The notes below the pieces were generated by a model that saw only the letters and a list, made by a program, of their open reading frames with translations, did not search any database and had not been told where the DNA came from. A DNA stretch of 64,000 bases, taken from contig MU831969.1 in NCBI GenBank assembly GCA_029204225.1, forward strand, positions 1 to 64,000, written 5' to 3'. The stretch is from Diphasiastrum complanatum. Its lineage: Eukaryota > Streptophyta > Lycopodiopsida > Lycopodiales > Lycopodiaceae. Both the position numbers and the translations under genes were made by a program. The stretch's first letter is position 1. Each line of letters begins with the position of its first letter. Positions 1 through 11,140 of this stretch are shown one piece after another.

Positions 1-1261
1 TTGCAGGTGTGTGCATGCTGGTCGATCGAGATTTTAAGAGCTTGACATGTAGTGACTTCAAATAAGGTCTCCAAAAGTGATTTTGGAGACTCGAAAAAAT
101 TGAGTTACTAGCTTTCAATGAGAGAAATTTTGATTCCTTTGGGCATGTGTATCAATGCAGTAAACTCGGTTTTGGATATGATTTTCCGATAAGAGGTAGA
201 AAGAATTTGGTTTTTTTTCTTCTCTGTGGACAATATGCATGCTTGAAGCCTTATCAACTTGACAGTTACTTGTAAGCCTAGTTTTTTGAGAACTTATTAC
301 CGTTGTTTTTGTGTCGAGTTGTATCAATCAGTTTGAATTTTTCTAAATCGATCTTGACAAAACGATGGTAGTGGTATTGTTCTCAGGCAAGTACATCGGT
401 TTAACTCTGGAGGAGCAATATTCCCGGTTAATTGAGCTAAATGATATTTTCGGTTCTTCCTTTTGGACTCGGTGTGCACCGATAGGCTTATCTTAAATGA
501 TTTTGATCTTTAAGATTGGACAAATTAAAGCTTTTCAGATACTTGTTAAAGTGAATGAATGGTATAAGGTCGTAATTTGTGGGAGGTAGCTCTATATTCA
601 ATGAAAAAACAAAAAATTATCAAAGAGTGTCTGAAACCAAATTTTATTGATTTTCCATTGATTCTAGCAACTTTAACAAAGTAATGAAAATAAACTGGTG
701 TGGTAAAAAAGAAAGTAGCCTAACATTTACTTGTGTCAATGGATTTTCGGGGACCTTCACTAAAAGAATTTTCAAGTGACCAAAAAACAAAGGGAGGAAG
801 AAAATGAGACACCTGGGTAGGTAAATGTGATAGTGTTGTGTAATTTGGGTTGGTTAAGAATCCCTGTATGGAAATTGCATAGCACCGGATTTTTTGAATT
901 CATTAAGTTGAATTTATTTTGAATATCTATAGGACCATGAGTTGACCCTATTTGTTAATGGAAATTGTGACATGGAATGTAAATGACACTTGGTTCAAAT
1001 TTGTACTGTAATGAGCCTTATTCCTAAGAGTTGTAACTCTCAAATGCTAGGAATTCGGGATGATAGTACCAACGAGATGGATTGTTTATGTGACAGTAAA
1101 GCCATGTGCAGATTCTTGTTAAATCACAATTTTGTTAATGGATTATTGCAATTCATTTGGAACAAATTTGGGGGTACTCCAGTACTTGGTGGAATAGATA
1201 TGTGCATATCTGGTATTGGAAATCCCAATGAAAGTTTGAGACCTTTGGAATATCGGATAAT

Positions 1262-1480
1262 GCGGTTATTGATCTTCTTGAAGGAACTGAATTCCTTGTA
1301 CCATTTAGGATATAGATATCAGATATCTATTGGTATACTTCAGCTATATTGAATTTTTCCTTTTGGTTTTAAAGAATAAACTTCGGTCATTTCGATTGTA
1401 TATGAACGAGGTTTCCCCTCCATACTGGAGTCAATGCCTAGTGTATTCCTAGATGATATAGTCATCTACTGTGAAAACTT
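1262..1480 (+). pseudogene. Ty3/gypsy reverse transcriptase remnant
   Basis: One frame reads a stretch resembling the family's '..LLDEL..A..FSKLDLRSGYHQIRI' block (here LLIFLKELNSLY, then RYQISI near 1310-1330). A second frame further on gives VFLDDIVIYCE at about 1441-1475, the catalytic xLDD box of gypsy RTs. The 'LPFGL' block between them survives only as FPFGF. Stops and frameshifts separate all blocks, so this cannot be translated. It would have copied element RNA into cDNA in virus-like particles. Confidence 0.6.
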
Positions 1481-3714
1481 AAGGAAATGGAGAATTCAAT
1501 AGTAGGAAGTATTTTTTCTGGATATGGTTGAAGTTTGGACCCTATATTGGATATAGGATGATCAGTTAATCTTCTTGATTTTCAGATAATCGGATCTAAA
1601 AGCAAAGGACTTTCTTGGAGAGAAAACTGGTGGTATGGGACATCATTCATTTCAAATAGGAAATTCTTGTGTGAGAATGATCTGTAGGCCAATGGTTAGT
1701 ATTTACATTAATAGTAATGCTAACAGTTGAAACCATTGGTTAAAACTTGTTAAGGGTATTTGGAGAGGTTATGAGATATAGATCCGGATCCCTCAATGGT
1801 ATCATAAATTCCAAATCGGAAACCCTTAAAAGCTATTTCTCTATTAATTTTAAGCCTTTACTTTTTAGAAATTTCTTATATACGAGACAATTTGATTGAG
1901 ATTCATATAATTCCTTCCAGTGTAGAACTAGGTTTTGAAGGACTGTTTAAGTTATATAAATTCATGCTTCCATTTCAGGTTTGTGAATATAGCTCAGAAT
2001 CAATTGATGCTTTCATTTGATTAAGTAGAATTTAGACTTCTTGAGCCCAAATTATTATTTCTATTTGATAGTTGATTATTGAGAGTAACGTTTCTATCAC
2101 TCGGGATAAGATAATTTATGATTTTAAGGAAAAAGTCCTGTTCATAATAGTATTGAATACTCATTACTGACTTTTTCGAATCTTTGATATCTTATATGTT
2201 GTCTCCTGGGAACTTTTTGATTGAAATCATGAAATTTCTTTTAAAAGGGGAGAAGAAAATGATAGGAATAAGACTTTCATGGGATTAACCAATTGCATAG
2301 ATTTCTTTTGTGGAATCCAGTTTGTGCGCAATGGTAGAACTATCCAATGTGAATAGAGAAAATCTCTAGTGATTATTTTGAATAATCTTGAACTAGAGGA
2401 GATTTGGGAGTTTTTGAGCTATGAGATATTCATGAATATGGGAAGTAATGGTAAAGATTAAATTAGGTTCACTGATTGGCTACCAAATACCATTTAGTTA
2501 TGGATTGGATCAGTGGATTAAAGTTTTAATCTAAACCTTTTGTCCGAAGATGTCTGTATAAGTCAGCCTAATCTTAGTTTGTGCACTAAGATCTGAAGTA
2601 GGTTGATAGGTTGAAGGAATTTTGTGGATAAAAGTATGATGGTTGGAAAACTTGTGATGTGAAATTATTCACTTCAGAGATTTCCCAGATATGTTATTTA
2701 CTCCTGAGAAATAGAGTTTTCTGTAGCTGAGTTACAAGATTCTAAGTGAGATATGTGAGTAACATATGCAGGTTTTGGAGGAATCTGCCAGTTATTGATA
2801 TATGTGTTTATGTACTTGGTCATAGTGAGATTTTTCTCATATATGCACGATTAATCTTGTGTGGATCTACTATGTATTCCTGGTTACTAAGGTTATCAGG
2901 TGCACTTAACCTAGTTGTTGAACATAGACATGTGATTAAGTATTGTGTTTGACAATTACTTGCAGAGTTAACAGATTTGTTCTGATAGATCTATTGGTTA
3001 ACTTAAAATGATTTGGATAATGATCTAAATTTGGTGTTGTACATGTATAATTAAGGGCTACACCTGGACATTTAAGATTTCTAAATCATGAGCAATTAAC
3101 TTGAGTAATTGATTTACTCCTGTGAAAGTTAATTGGTAAAACAGACAGTGTGAAGAGAATTCACCGGAAACTGTTTGTTTTGTGTGTATTGCTTGTAAGA
3201 CACATAAATTATAAGTCATTCGGATTCATCGAGGAATTGTGTGCATAGGATACTGAATTCTTGGATGAGTATTTTTCAGTTGAGGACTAAACTTAACACA
3301 TTAGTGATTGTATTCCAGTGAGCTCAATTGGATACCGGATCCTAATGGTGCCAAGAATGGTAAACTGACTTTTGGGAATTTAGCAGAACTTTGAAATCTC
3401 TAGATGTTGTTCTAGGAGATTGTAGAAAGTTTATATTGTGAAAGATGAATGTTATAATAGTCTTTAATTACTTGGTTGATTGTAGAATTTGGTACTCATA
3501 ATCTGATTAAGAATCAGGTTGAAAGAATATTCTTGAAATCCAATGATTTTCCTTGAGGAAAAGATTTTAAAATGATTCTTATATTTAGATGACTGAATTG
3601 TGATATTTTAAAATATTTGTATATTCTAAGAATATTTGTACCAAAAAGCATTATTTTCTACAAAAAATTGAAATGGAATTTCTTTAGCTTTTGGATTTGA
3701 TTTCTGAAATAAAG

Positions 3715-3770
3715 AAGTTGATTCACCCAGTGGTTCATGTAATTAGGATTACATGAAGGTGATGAACTTT
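3715..3770 (+). pseudogene. Ty3/gypsy integrase C-terminal remnant
   Basis: A short in-frame run KKLIHPVVHVIRI resembles the conserved 'IHPVFHVSxLKK' segment near the end of gypsy polyproteins. It lies about 190 bp before the polypurine tract, where it is expected. It is too short to stand alone; position supports it. Confidence 0.4.
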
Positions 3771-3955
3771 TGTTTTGGAGTAGATTAACCCATTTGGAGG
3801 ATTTATAGTTTAGTGTATCTTTTGGAATTTGAGTTAGTATTCAAGAGTAGATTCAAGCAATTGAAATATTGTTGCATTTCTGAGTACTGAAGATTTGAAA
3901 CCTTAAGGAATAGTTTCATGTTTTCTTTTTTCCGTTCTAAGGACAGAACCTGTTT

Positions 3956-3968
3956 AAGGGAGGAAGAA
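3956..3968 (+). other. Polypurine tract of the gypsy relic
   Basis: Thirteen purines (AAGGGAGGAAGAA) directly before the TG that opens the LTR at 3969. This is the plus-strand DNA primer site in reverse transcription. Confidence 0.6.
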
Positions 3969-4444
3969 TGTTATGGCCATATTCGGTTAAGGACCTGGAA
4001 TAGTCCTAATATAATAGACCGGCCCTCCAGTGTTCGAGATTATTGGTCACGCCTAGATTTTATTCCAAGTCAAGGCCTATTGGTGACTAATGACCTTGAG
4101 AGGACCTAGACACTCTAATTGAGACATATGGAGTAGTGCATGTACATGTGACTGATATAGGCAGGAGGTATGCATGTAGAGCTGTAACCTATTTATAGTC
4201 GACCTGCATGGGGATTGCATGTGTTCATGCATAGGATCCTACTCTCTATATATTGAGGTAGTGATTATTCCGTTGACGACTTGATCTAGGTTACCTAATG
4301 AGCTCTTCTCCTCTTGTTGTCACTTTGGCATGGCTTGGGGGCTAGATCCAGGAGGAATCTAGATTTGGTTGGGTGGTTTTGCTCCACAGTCTCTCTTGTG
4401 TTTTCCTATCTTTATCTTAGGGGTTTTTCCTAGTGGTCTTTACA
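3969..4444 (+). repeat. 3' LTR of the gypsy relic (476 bp)
   Basis: Begins TGTTATGGCC after the polypurine tract and ends CTTTACA. It holds a TATA-like CTATATATTG at about 4243-4252. The last ~110 bp (from 'GGGGGCTAGATCCAG') recur at 4861-4975, showing that this is repeated DNA. Terminal TG/CA are present but I could not check a target duplication. Confidence 0.6.
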
Positions 4445-4975
4445 GTTGAGAGTGAATGTTATTTGTCTCAGAGATTTTTTGGATATGTTATTTACTCATG
4501 AGAAATAGAAAATCTTTTGTAGCTGAGTTACAAGGTCTCAGTGAGATATGTAAGTAATACATGTGGGTTCTGGAGGAATCTGCCAGATAAGAATGTGTTT
4601 ATGTACTGGGTCATAGTGAGATTATTCACATATGTGCACGATTAATCTTGTATGAATATACTATGTATTCCTGGTTACTAGAGTTATTTGGTGCACTAAA
4701 CCTAGTCTGTGAACATAGACATATAATCAAGTATTGTTTGACAGATACTTGCAGAGTTAACAAATCTTTGTGTGAAAGATTTATGGATTAACTTATGAAT
4801 GATTTGGATATGGATCTAAATGTGGTGTTATGCTAGTATAATTAAGATCTGCACCTAGACATGGGGGCTAGATCCAGGTTTTGATCTAGGTTTGGTTGGG
4901 CGGTTTGGCTCCATAGTCTCTCTTATTGTGTTCTCCTATCCTCATCTTAGGGGTTGTCCCTTTGGGTCATTATAC
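4445..4975 (+). repeat. Second, partial copy of the gypsy relic (internal piece plus LTR tail)
   Basis: Positions 4446-4860 match 2660-3060 (shared blocks such as GGAGGAATCTGCCAG and TACTATGTATTCCTGGTTAC). Positions 4861-4975 match the LTR tail 4333-4444. So an internal segment is flanked by two copies of the same LTR tail, as after unequal exchange or tandem amplification. No gene seen. Confidence 0.6.
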
Positions 4976-5129
4976 TTTCCCTCCAACTCTAAAATGAGTA
5001 ATTTCAAATGCATTTAGACTAATATGACTCTAAAAAGTAAATGTCTAAGTCTAATATGAAATTGGCCTCAATTGCCAAATAAACAAATGTAGCATTTGAC
5101 TCAATATTGATCAAACTAGTTGAAATCTC

Positions 5130-5300
5130 TCACACTCCCTCTTCAACTAACACTCTAAGTGATTTCCTATGCTTCATAAAGAACTCCTTTCCCAATGCTT
5201 TGGTGAAGATATCAACTACACATTCCCTTGAAGAAACATGTTGAAGCTCCACCTCCTTTAGCATGACTTGCTCCCTCACAAAATATTGACATATCACTTC
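5130..5300 (-). pseudogene. Copia RNase H C-terminal tail (Cap copy 2)
   Basis: Encodes FVREQVMLKEVELQHVSSRE and DIFTKALGKEFFMKHR, the standard copia RNase H ending 'YHFVREQV...HVSS...ADIFTKAL...F'. The upstream RNase H catalytic part is missing: the frame jumps from the foreign segment straight into 'CQYFVREQ'. RNase H would remove the RNA strand of the RNA/DNA hybrid. The stop codon overlaps the LTR start, as in Cap-1. Confidence 0.75.
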
Positions 5301-6115
5301 AACGAACCATGAGGAATCACATAGAATGTAAATGAGATGATCCCTCCATGCTATCAACTTTGAACTCTCTAAAAAAATATAGTAAACAAACAATAAATGT
5401 GAGTGATCAACATTTGCTTGCATGTCTCCTCGTCCTTTGTTGCCATATATCCACCATGACACTTCATGAATGAGCCTCCATCTCCATCTTGCCTCAAGAA
5501 ACCATCAACCCTTGGAAATTCATGAGTAAGTGAGTACATCAATGATACTAATCCAACACCACATGACTCCATAAACCAAGCAAGTTTTACTAGTCCATCT
5601 TCAAGATCTACTTGACACAAGAAAATGACCATGTATTCACCAAAAATTGACAATCTCCAACCATTGGCATCAAGTAGCTCAACACTTGAGAACTTAATCA
5701 TGGATGAGTGATATAGTGAATCTCCAATAGCTTCATTTCCATCAACAAAACCAACCAATAATTCTAGTACAAATCAACACCAAAATGATGCTCACCAATG
5801 TAGCTAGTTTTACTATATCTTGACAATTTGCACACATCCACATAAAAATGCTCAAACATGAGATAGAACAAGTAAAGTAGACTGGAACAACACTTTCTTG
5901 ATGCTACTTTAACCTTACTTGAGTCTTCAATAACATGCAAAAATAGATCCAAACATTTCTGCCAATTGAGCCTTCTATGATGCTCTTGACTAGCTCCAAA
6001 TTGCCAACTTCCTTTTTGCCTTGTTGAAGCCCTTTGAGATCAACCTCTTGATCATCAATTTGACCATCAAAGTCATTGAACAAATTTTTTTTCCAGATCC
6101 AGTACTTGCTGTAAA
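5300..6115 (-). pseudogene. Non-copia captured segment, decayed copy
   Basis: Three broken frames (within 5369-5758, 5764-5952 and 5990-6115) match, block by block, the foreign segment of Cap-1: for example DVCKLSRYSKTSYIGEH against DVCKLSRYGKTSYIGEH, and WRLSIFGEYMVIFLCQVDLE against WRLSIFGEFMVIFLCQVDLE. I recognise no protein family in it. It occupies the place of the reverse transcriptase. Confidence 0.7.
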
Positions 6116-6647
6116 GTCATGAAAATAACCAATAGCTTTCTTGTCCTTTAGGTAACTCCACCAATCTCTATGTTCCATTCTTCATAAGAGCTTGATACTC
6201 AAGATCCATTGCTTGGATCCACTCCTCTTCTTTCCTTACTTCATCTACACTTGTAGGTTCATGAAAAGAGGTTAGGAAAGCAACATAATTTCCAGAAACT
6301 ACTTGCTTACCCTTTTCATGTATGTGAGCTTTGAAGGTACTTGTCTTTCCCTTGATGTTCTCCTTGGGTTTTGACTTGACGAAGGTCCATCATCATCACC
6401 ATCTAAAGTAGGATCCTTTACATCAACATCAAGAATGTTAGATCCATCCACATCACCATCAATAATGCTTGAAGATACTTTTGGAATGTTTCCCTCATAA
6501 AAAATTACATCTCTACCAGCAATCACTTTGTTAGTAGTAGGAATGTAAACCTTGTAGGCTTTACTCACCTCACTATATCCAACAAAAATACCTTTTCTTG
6601 AAGATGGATCCTCCTTGGCCCTATCATCAAGAGTAATGTTGACATAG
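6116..6647 (-). pseudogene. Copia integrase C-terminal/linker region and first RT codons
   Basis: The frame at 6299-6568 carries KAYKVYIPTTNKVIAGRDVIF, the conserved 'YKVYxPxxxKVxxSRDVxF' end of copia integrase, followed by an acidic linker (DVDGSNILDVDVKDPTLDGD) and PRRTSRERQVPSKLTY. Near 6116-6180 another frame reads RLVELPKGQ, the beginning of a copia RT ('TWxLVxLPxGxKxIGCKWV'), so this copy keeps a few more RT codons than Cap-1 before the foreign DNA starts. Confidence 0.7.
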
Positions 6648-7481
6648 TGTTGGATGTAAATCTATTCTATGCGGTGGCTAGATCTACTCACGGATGTAGT
6701 ATAGGGTAGAAGGGTTTGTCCACTTTCTAAGATCTACAAAAGCTTTCAAATAAAGAACATAAATAACGGGAAGAGAACACCAAGGCTTCCCAACTGGTGC
6801 TCAAAACGTAAATACAACTAATTAAGATGTGGCTAAGGCGTACCCAACTAGCCACATGTGCAACATAATAAAAACATTGCTAAGGCGGTACCCAACTAGC
6901 AAGAGGGTTAAACTAATTCTAATCTAACACCCAAAGGGAAATGAAAAGAGATTGCGGCTAATGCTAAGCATTAAGAATTAAAAGCATGCCACAATAAAAA
7001 CCAATGAAAGAAGACAAGAGGAGGCCCGAGCACCTTCCCTCAAGTTATGCACCTTCCAATGGGAACACAAGAAAATAGAATGACTTCTCAACTAGAGAGC
7101 AATCTAGCATAATCTCAAAGTGTTGTGTACATGAGAAATACCTCCTCTTATAGCAAGAGGGCATAAGCATCCACTAGCTTATGGGATTAGTTCTAAACTA
7201 GCAATTCCAAGGCCTCTAAAAAACTTCTAACTTAGAACTTAGAACTTTAGAAGCTTCTAACTTGGGACTTAAGATAACTTAGAATCTTTCTAGGCTTAAG
7301 TTTCTTAAATACTAAGTTTTAATCCTAAGTTTAAGTTATTTTATTCTACCCATGGACTTACAAAACACATGCCATAGTAGAAGTTTATTGCCAAATACTC
7401 ATATGTGGGCTTACAAAACACATGCCACAGAGTTTTATTTCTTTCTTTATATTTTTCAGTGTGTTTGTACAACTGCTAACA
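6648..7481 (-). repeat. 3' LTR of the gag-only gypsy element (834 bp)
   Basis: Opens TGTTGGATG and closes GCTAACA on the plus strand. Its first ~390 bp match 13403-13893 closely (blocks such as GTAGTATAGGGTAGAAGGGT and CAAGGCTTCCCAACTGGTG). Inside, 7190-7340 is a run of alternating 'ACTTAGAAC/CTTCTAACTT' motifs. The 6929-6943 site ACCCAAAGGGAAATG is the unoccupied version of the SINE insertion site in the other LTR. Confidence 0.75.
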
Positions 7482-7494
7482 TAATCCCCCTCCT
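7482..7494 (-). other. Polypurine tract of the gag-only element
   Basis: TAATCCCCCTCCT on the plus strand, which is a purine run on the minus strand directly upstream of the 3' LTR. It fixes the element's orientation as minus. Confidence 0.6.
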
Positions 7495-9061
7495 TATTGG
7501 ATTGGTGGTCCCACACCAATCGAAGTTTTTTCTTCCTGAATCTTTTGAGATTCATGGAGGCGAGATTATTGTTGTCTGGATTGGTAAATCTTGTTGTCGA
7601 TGCCCTTCATCATTTGCCAGTGTGGTTTGTTAAGGAAAAGGCATGGGTTTGTAGTAGTGGAGCATACCCTGGAGAAAGTTATGGGTTTTTCATAGCTCTA
7701 ACATATCAACATGTAGTGCCGAAGTGAGAGCTGTCCAATAATACAGCTGCGCTACGTTGATGTGGTCATCTTGCATTTGTAGAAGTTTATTGATATCAAT
7801 GGCTATTGGTAGTAGCCCTCAATCCCAATAACCTTTGAGCTCTGCCAAAATGCCACCAGAACACAATTATCCACAAAGTAACATACGTCGCGATCAGGGT
7901 TGCCATGGTGCTTTTGGTAAAATACATGGCAATTGGTAACCATGTCATTCGCTGGATTGCAGATATCCACTCCTGTGAGCTTGGGCCAAAAGATCTTGTT
8001 CTTTACCTTGGTAATCGGAAACAGTTCTCACCGCGCTACCGGATAATAGTATGGATTGGTGCGCATGTAGGCGGGTGCTTAAAGATACTATGCCATGGAG
8101 GCTTTGCTCTGTAGGAAGCGTTGATGGTGCTAGAGTGGTTGTGGATCCAAGAGCTTGACTGCTTCCTTATGGACTTTGCAATGGTCCATGTTTGGCAGTA
8201 CGTAGCCGCCTCGCTCCTTTGTAGTTTGATATTTCTTTGCAAACTCTTGAGATGTAAGCAAATCCTTGCTAGGTTCAGTTAGTGTGATCATGTGTGGGTG
8301 CTTCAGCTGCCAAGGCATGTTCTGCTTGTGGATCGGGTTGAGGGAAAAGAGGTGGTGAAGGGTTAGAATCAGCAATGCGTTGAGATTATGGAGAAAATTG
8401 GCGTTGGATGAAAGAAAAGTTAGTGGTTGTAGAGTGAACAGAGTTAAGATGCCACACAACTGGGATGGCCGGTTGGTTGAATACGTTTGAGAGATGCTAG
8501 ACAACTGGGCGAGTGGGTAAAGCTCGGTCAAGACAAAATGGTCAGGGTTTTTCAAGAAATGCACACAAGTGGTATGACGTTTTGCTCAGGCGGCAATTTC
8601 TTCTATGTCGAGAATCTATGTGAATAACGTACGTGCCCATTGATAAAAGTTATCAACTGTGATCAGTGGAGGCCCAAAATGTGGTGAGCGAGTAGCTTAT
8701 GTCACCGATTTGGGCGAATTTAGGATTTTTTTTGTCCTTTTTTTGTTTTTTTTTTTGTTTCACCCTCTCTAGTGCTCTTGTAACTGACAAGATTCGGTGC
8801 GAATATCAAAGAATGACTCGTCAACTCAAATGGGCCATGAAGCAAGGAACTTATAGAAAAAATTCCTAGGGACCTATTCGTATAGGTGAATTTTTGATGT
8901 AATTTGGTTTTTTTTTTTTTAAATGTCGTACCGTTTGGTCTTAGGGAGTACTTGCTCACTTCATTAGAGTGTAGATCAGCTTACCACACATCGATTTTCA
9001 TGTTGGGCGAGTGGTTTACTTGCTGAAATACCGCGGCTGGGATTAAGCATAGTTGACCTAA
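7495..9061 (-). other. Element interior without recognisable gene
   Basis: About 1.6 kb between PPT and the ACTCGCA array. The longest open frame (8130-8564, minus, 144 codons) shows no motif I recognise, so I do not call it a gene. Homopolymer T/A runs near 8735-8760 and 8906-8920. Confidence 0.4.
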
Positions 9062-9790
9062 CTGTGAGTACCCGCATACTTGACTCGAAAGGTTTATGAA
9101 CTCGCACAACAGAATTTTGAGAGTTTATGAACTCGCATAGTCAATTGAAAGCGAATGGTTGGTTTAATGGAAAGCTGTTCATAGAATATCATAAGGAAAA
9201 CCAAAATCCATTCGCACAAAATTTGCACAATATCCTACGGTGCCTAACAATAGCTGAGGGCGGATTCTTGCACAAAACAAATCAAAATGACTCGCATAAG
9301 GTTGAAAAGATGACTCGCACAGAGTTGGAAGATGACTCGCACATGGTTGAAGGATTCTCGAATGAATTAGAAATGACTCGCATAGGGGAACAATTCAAAA
9401 TGACCCACCCAGACTTGGAAGATGACTCGTACCAGAATATGACTTGCACAAACCTGTATCCGTGGAGCTAGGACCCGTGGGAATGACTCACACAGGAAGT
9501 ACTCGCACACGACTCGGGGTGAAAAATGACTCATACACGGGAACTTACTCGCACACTCTGAAAATGACTTGCCCACAAGATGACTCGCACAAGAAGCTCA
9601 GTACCCGCACAGGCTAAATGACTCGTAAGGATATCAGTACCCGCACAGGCTAAAATGACTTGCATAAACTTGGAAATGACTCGCAGAGGTTTGAAAGAAA
9701 ATGACGCGCACAACACCTCAAAAAATGACTCGCACAACAGATAGTAAGCACTCGCACACCTGACTGAAGATTTATGAACTCGCACACCGG
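9062..9790. repeat. Degenerate minisatellite: about 27 copies of (T)GACTCGCACA
   Basis: The core ACTCGCACA and close variants (ACCCGCACA, ACTTGCACA, ACTCGTAAG) recur every 18-35 bp, usually preceded by AAATG, always in the same orientation. Spacing is irregular, so this is not a clean tandem array. The frames that stay open across it (9127-9471 plus, 9367-9785 minus) are by-products of the periodic motif. Many copies include TGACTC, which resembles a bZIP/GCN4-type site, but function is not shown. Confidence 0.7.
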
Positions 9791-10589
9791 CCGCTTGGCT
9801 TAGGAAACTGATGAGAGTGGCTGAAAATGCAGCTGGGGGTGTATTCTTGACTTTATCTGGGATTAAAAGTCAAAGAAGATGCACACAGAAGTAGCAAAGC
9901 AACTGCCCAGCACGTTGATCTAATCCTGTTTTGTAAATCAAAGGATGAAACCAAAAATTTGGGAGGATTTATGAAGCCTGATTTTTTGGACTCGAAGAGC
10001 ACAACATGGCTCTAGAGCTTGCCACAGCAAAGACGAAAAGAGGAAGCAAATGATATGGGTCAAGTACTTCACAGAGTTCAGAGGGATGTGTCAATGCTCA
10101 GAAACAAAAAGGTAATACAACTGAATCTAGTAGTAGAGACAGCAACAAGGCCACAAGAGCTGGAAGCCACTGTCCTATAGTCAGTTGTGCACTAATCTCC
10201 TTCACACCTTCCACTGTCTACACTGCAATTACACGGGCTACTGTTAGTCGTGCCCCTGTCAGCTGCGCAAATCTCTGCTAAAACATTGTGATCTTTGTGC
10301 GACTGGTTGTGACGCCCTCTTCCTTGTATGATTGTGCTATGTGCTAATCGTCTGCACGAACCTTGCGCGTACCTTCCTACACCAACCTATTGTGCTGGCT
10401 ATCTACATTATCTATGCATTGCCTTCCAAGTTCGTGGATTGAACTACGATGTTGCCTCCCTATGACTGAGCTAGGTGTTGCCCATCTAGATTGGAGTTCA
10501 AAGAAAGCATAAAACAGTAGATGGGTCGCTTTTTTGGCTGGGCTCTGATGGTTTGCAAGGATTGGGGCTGACTCAATGCTGTTGGTGGT

Positions 10590-11140
10590 TAATGGTAATG
10601 GCAGAGGAACAGATGGGCGCGACTCACCAGCTGAAAAATGGCTGAAAAACACTGATGAAGAACTGTCGTGGGCTGCAGATTTCCGTGAGCTACAGATGGG
10701 GAAAACGCTGATGGGAACCACCTATGAAAATGCCTGTGATGAAGAATAGATGGGCGAAGGGCTGAAAAAACGGTTGTGGAACACCTGAAAAACGTCTGAG
10801 AAACATCTACGATGCAAAAGAAATGGGCGCAGGCTGAAAAATGATTGTGAAAGGCTCTGAAAAGTGTCTGAGTATGCTGGTGATTCTGATGGATGGATTG
10901 GAGCTAAAAAAATGATGTTGATGGCAGCTGAAAAACGATGGAAAGAGCTGCTACTGAAAACGTTGGCAGAACTGAAACTTTGCAAAAGCCGCTGCTAAAA
11001 ACGCTGGCAGAACTGATGGGCTTTGGTGCTCTCCGCTGTTGAAAATGTGGCTATTGCCCTGCTGAAAACGTGGCTATTGCCCTACTGAAAATTCGGATGG
11101 GTTCAAATCAAATGCGGTTGAAAACGAGGTTTGGTGCAAA
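10590..11140. repeat. Degenerate array of GCTGAAAAACG-type motifs
   Basis: Motifs such as AGCTGAAAAATGG, GGCTGAAAAAACGG, CACCTGAAAAACGTC, CTACTGAAAACGTTGG and CTGCTGAAAACGTGG repeat about 15-18 times, often with 'TGATGGG' or 'GGCAGAACTGA' between. Two longer exact repeats occur (AAAACGTGGCTATTGCCCT at about 11042-11090; GCTGGCAGAACTGA). It lies in the interior of the gag-only element. No coding role is supported. Confidence 0.55.

Larger units (their letters stand above)
1..4444 (+). mobile_element. Decayed Ty3/gypsy LTR retrotransposon, 5' end outside the window
   Basis: A plus-strand element recognised from order rather than from open frames: a broken reverse transcriptase (1262-1480), a short integrase C-terminal remnant (3715-3770), a polypurine tract (3956-3968) and a 3' LTR (3969-4444). 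Between these every frame is closed and I see no intact gene; 1-1260 and 1500-3700 hold only AT-rich decayed internal sequence. Parts recur at 4446-4860 and 47390-48240, so it is a family of at least three copies here. Assignment to Ty3/gypsy rests on the RT motif and the INT-before-PPT order and is moderately sure. Confidence 0.6.
4976..6647 (-). mobile_element. Ty1/copia fragment of the chimeric 'Cap' family (copy 2)
   Basis: Reading the minus strand from 6647 to 4976: integrase C-terminal tail and linker, a few codons of reverse transcriptase, then the same non-copia segment found in Cap-1 (62.09-63.0 kb), a truncated RNase H tail, a polypurine tract (5135-5143) and 159 bp of 3' LTR from 5134 leftward (TGTGAGAGATTTCAACTAG, compare TGTGAAAGATTCAACTAG at 58316). 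The right end is cut by the gypsy LTR at 6648; the left end stops in LTR sequence at about 4976. Several frames are closed, so this copy is dead and older than Cap-1. Confidence 0.8.

Noticed and set aside
8130-8564. 144-codon minus-strand frame
   Set aside because: No recognisable domain and located in the pol-free interior of a decayed element; length alone is not evidence.
9127-9785. Open frames over the ACTCGCA array, including a Cys-rich one
   Set aside because: Periodic translations of the motif array; no conserved domain.
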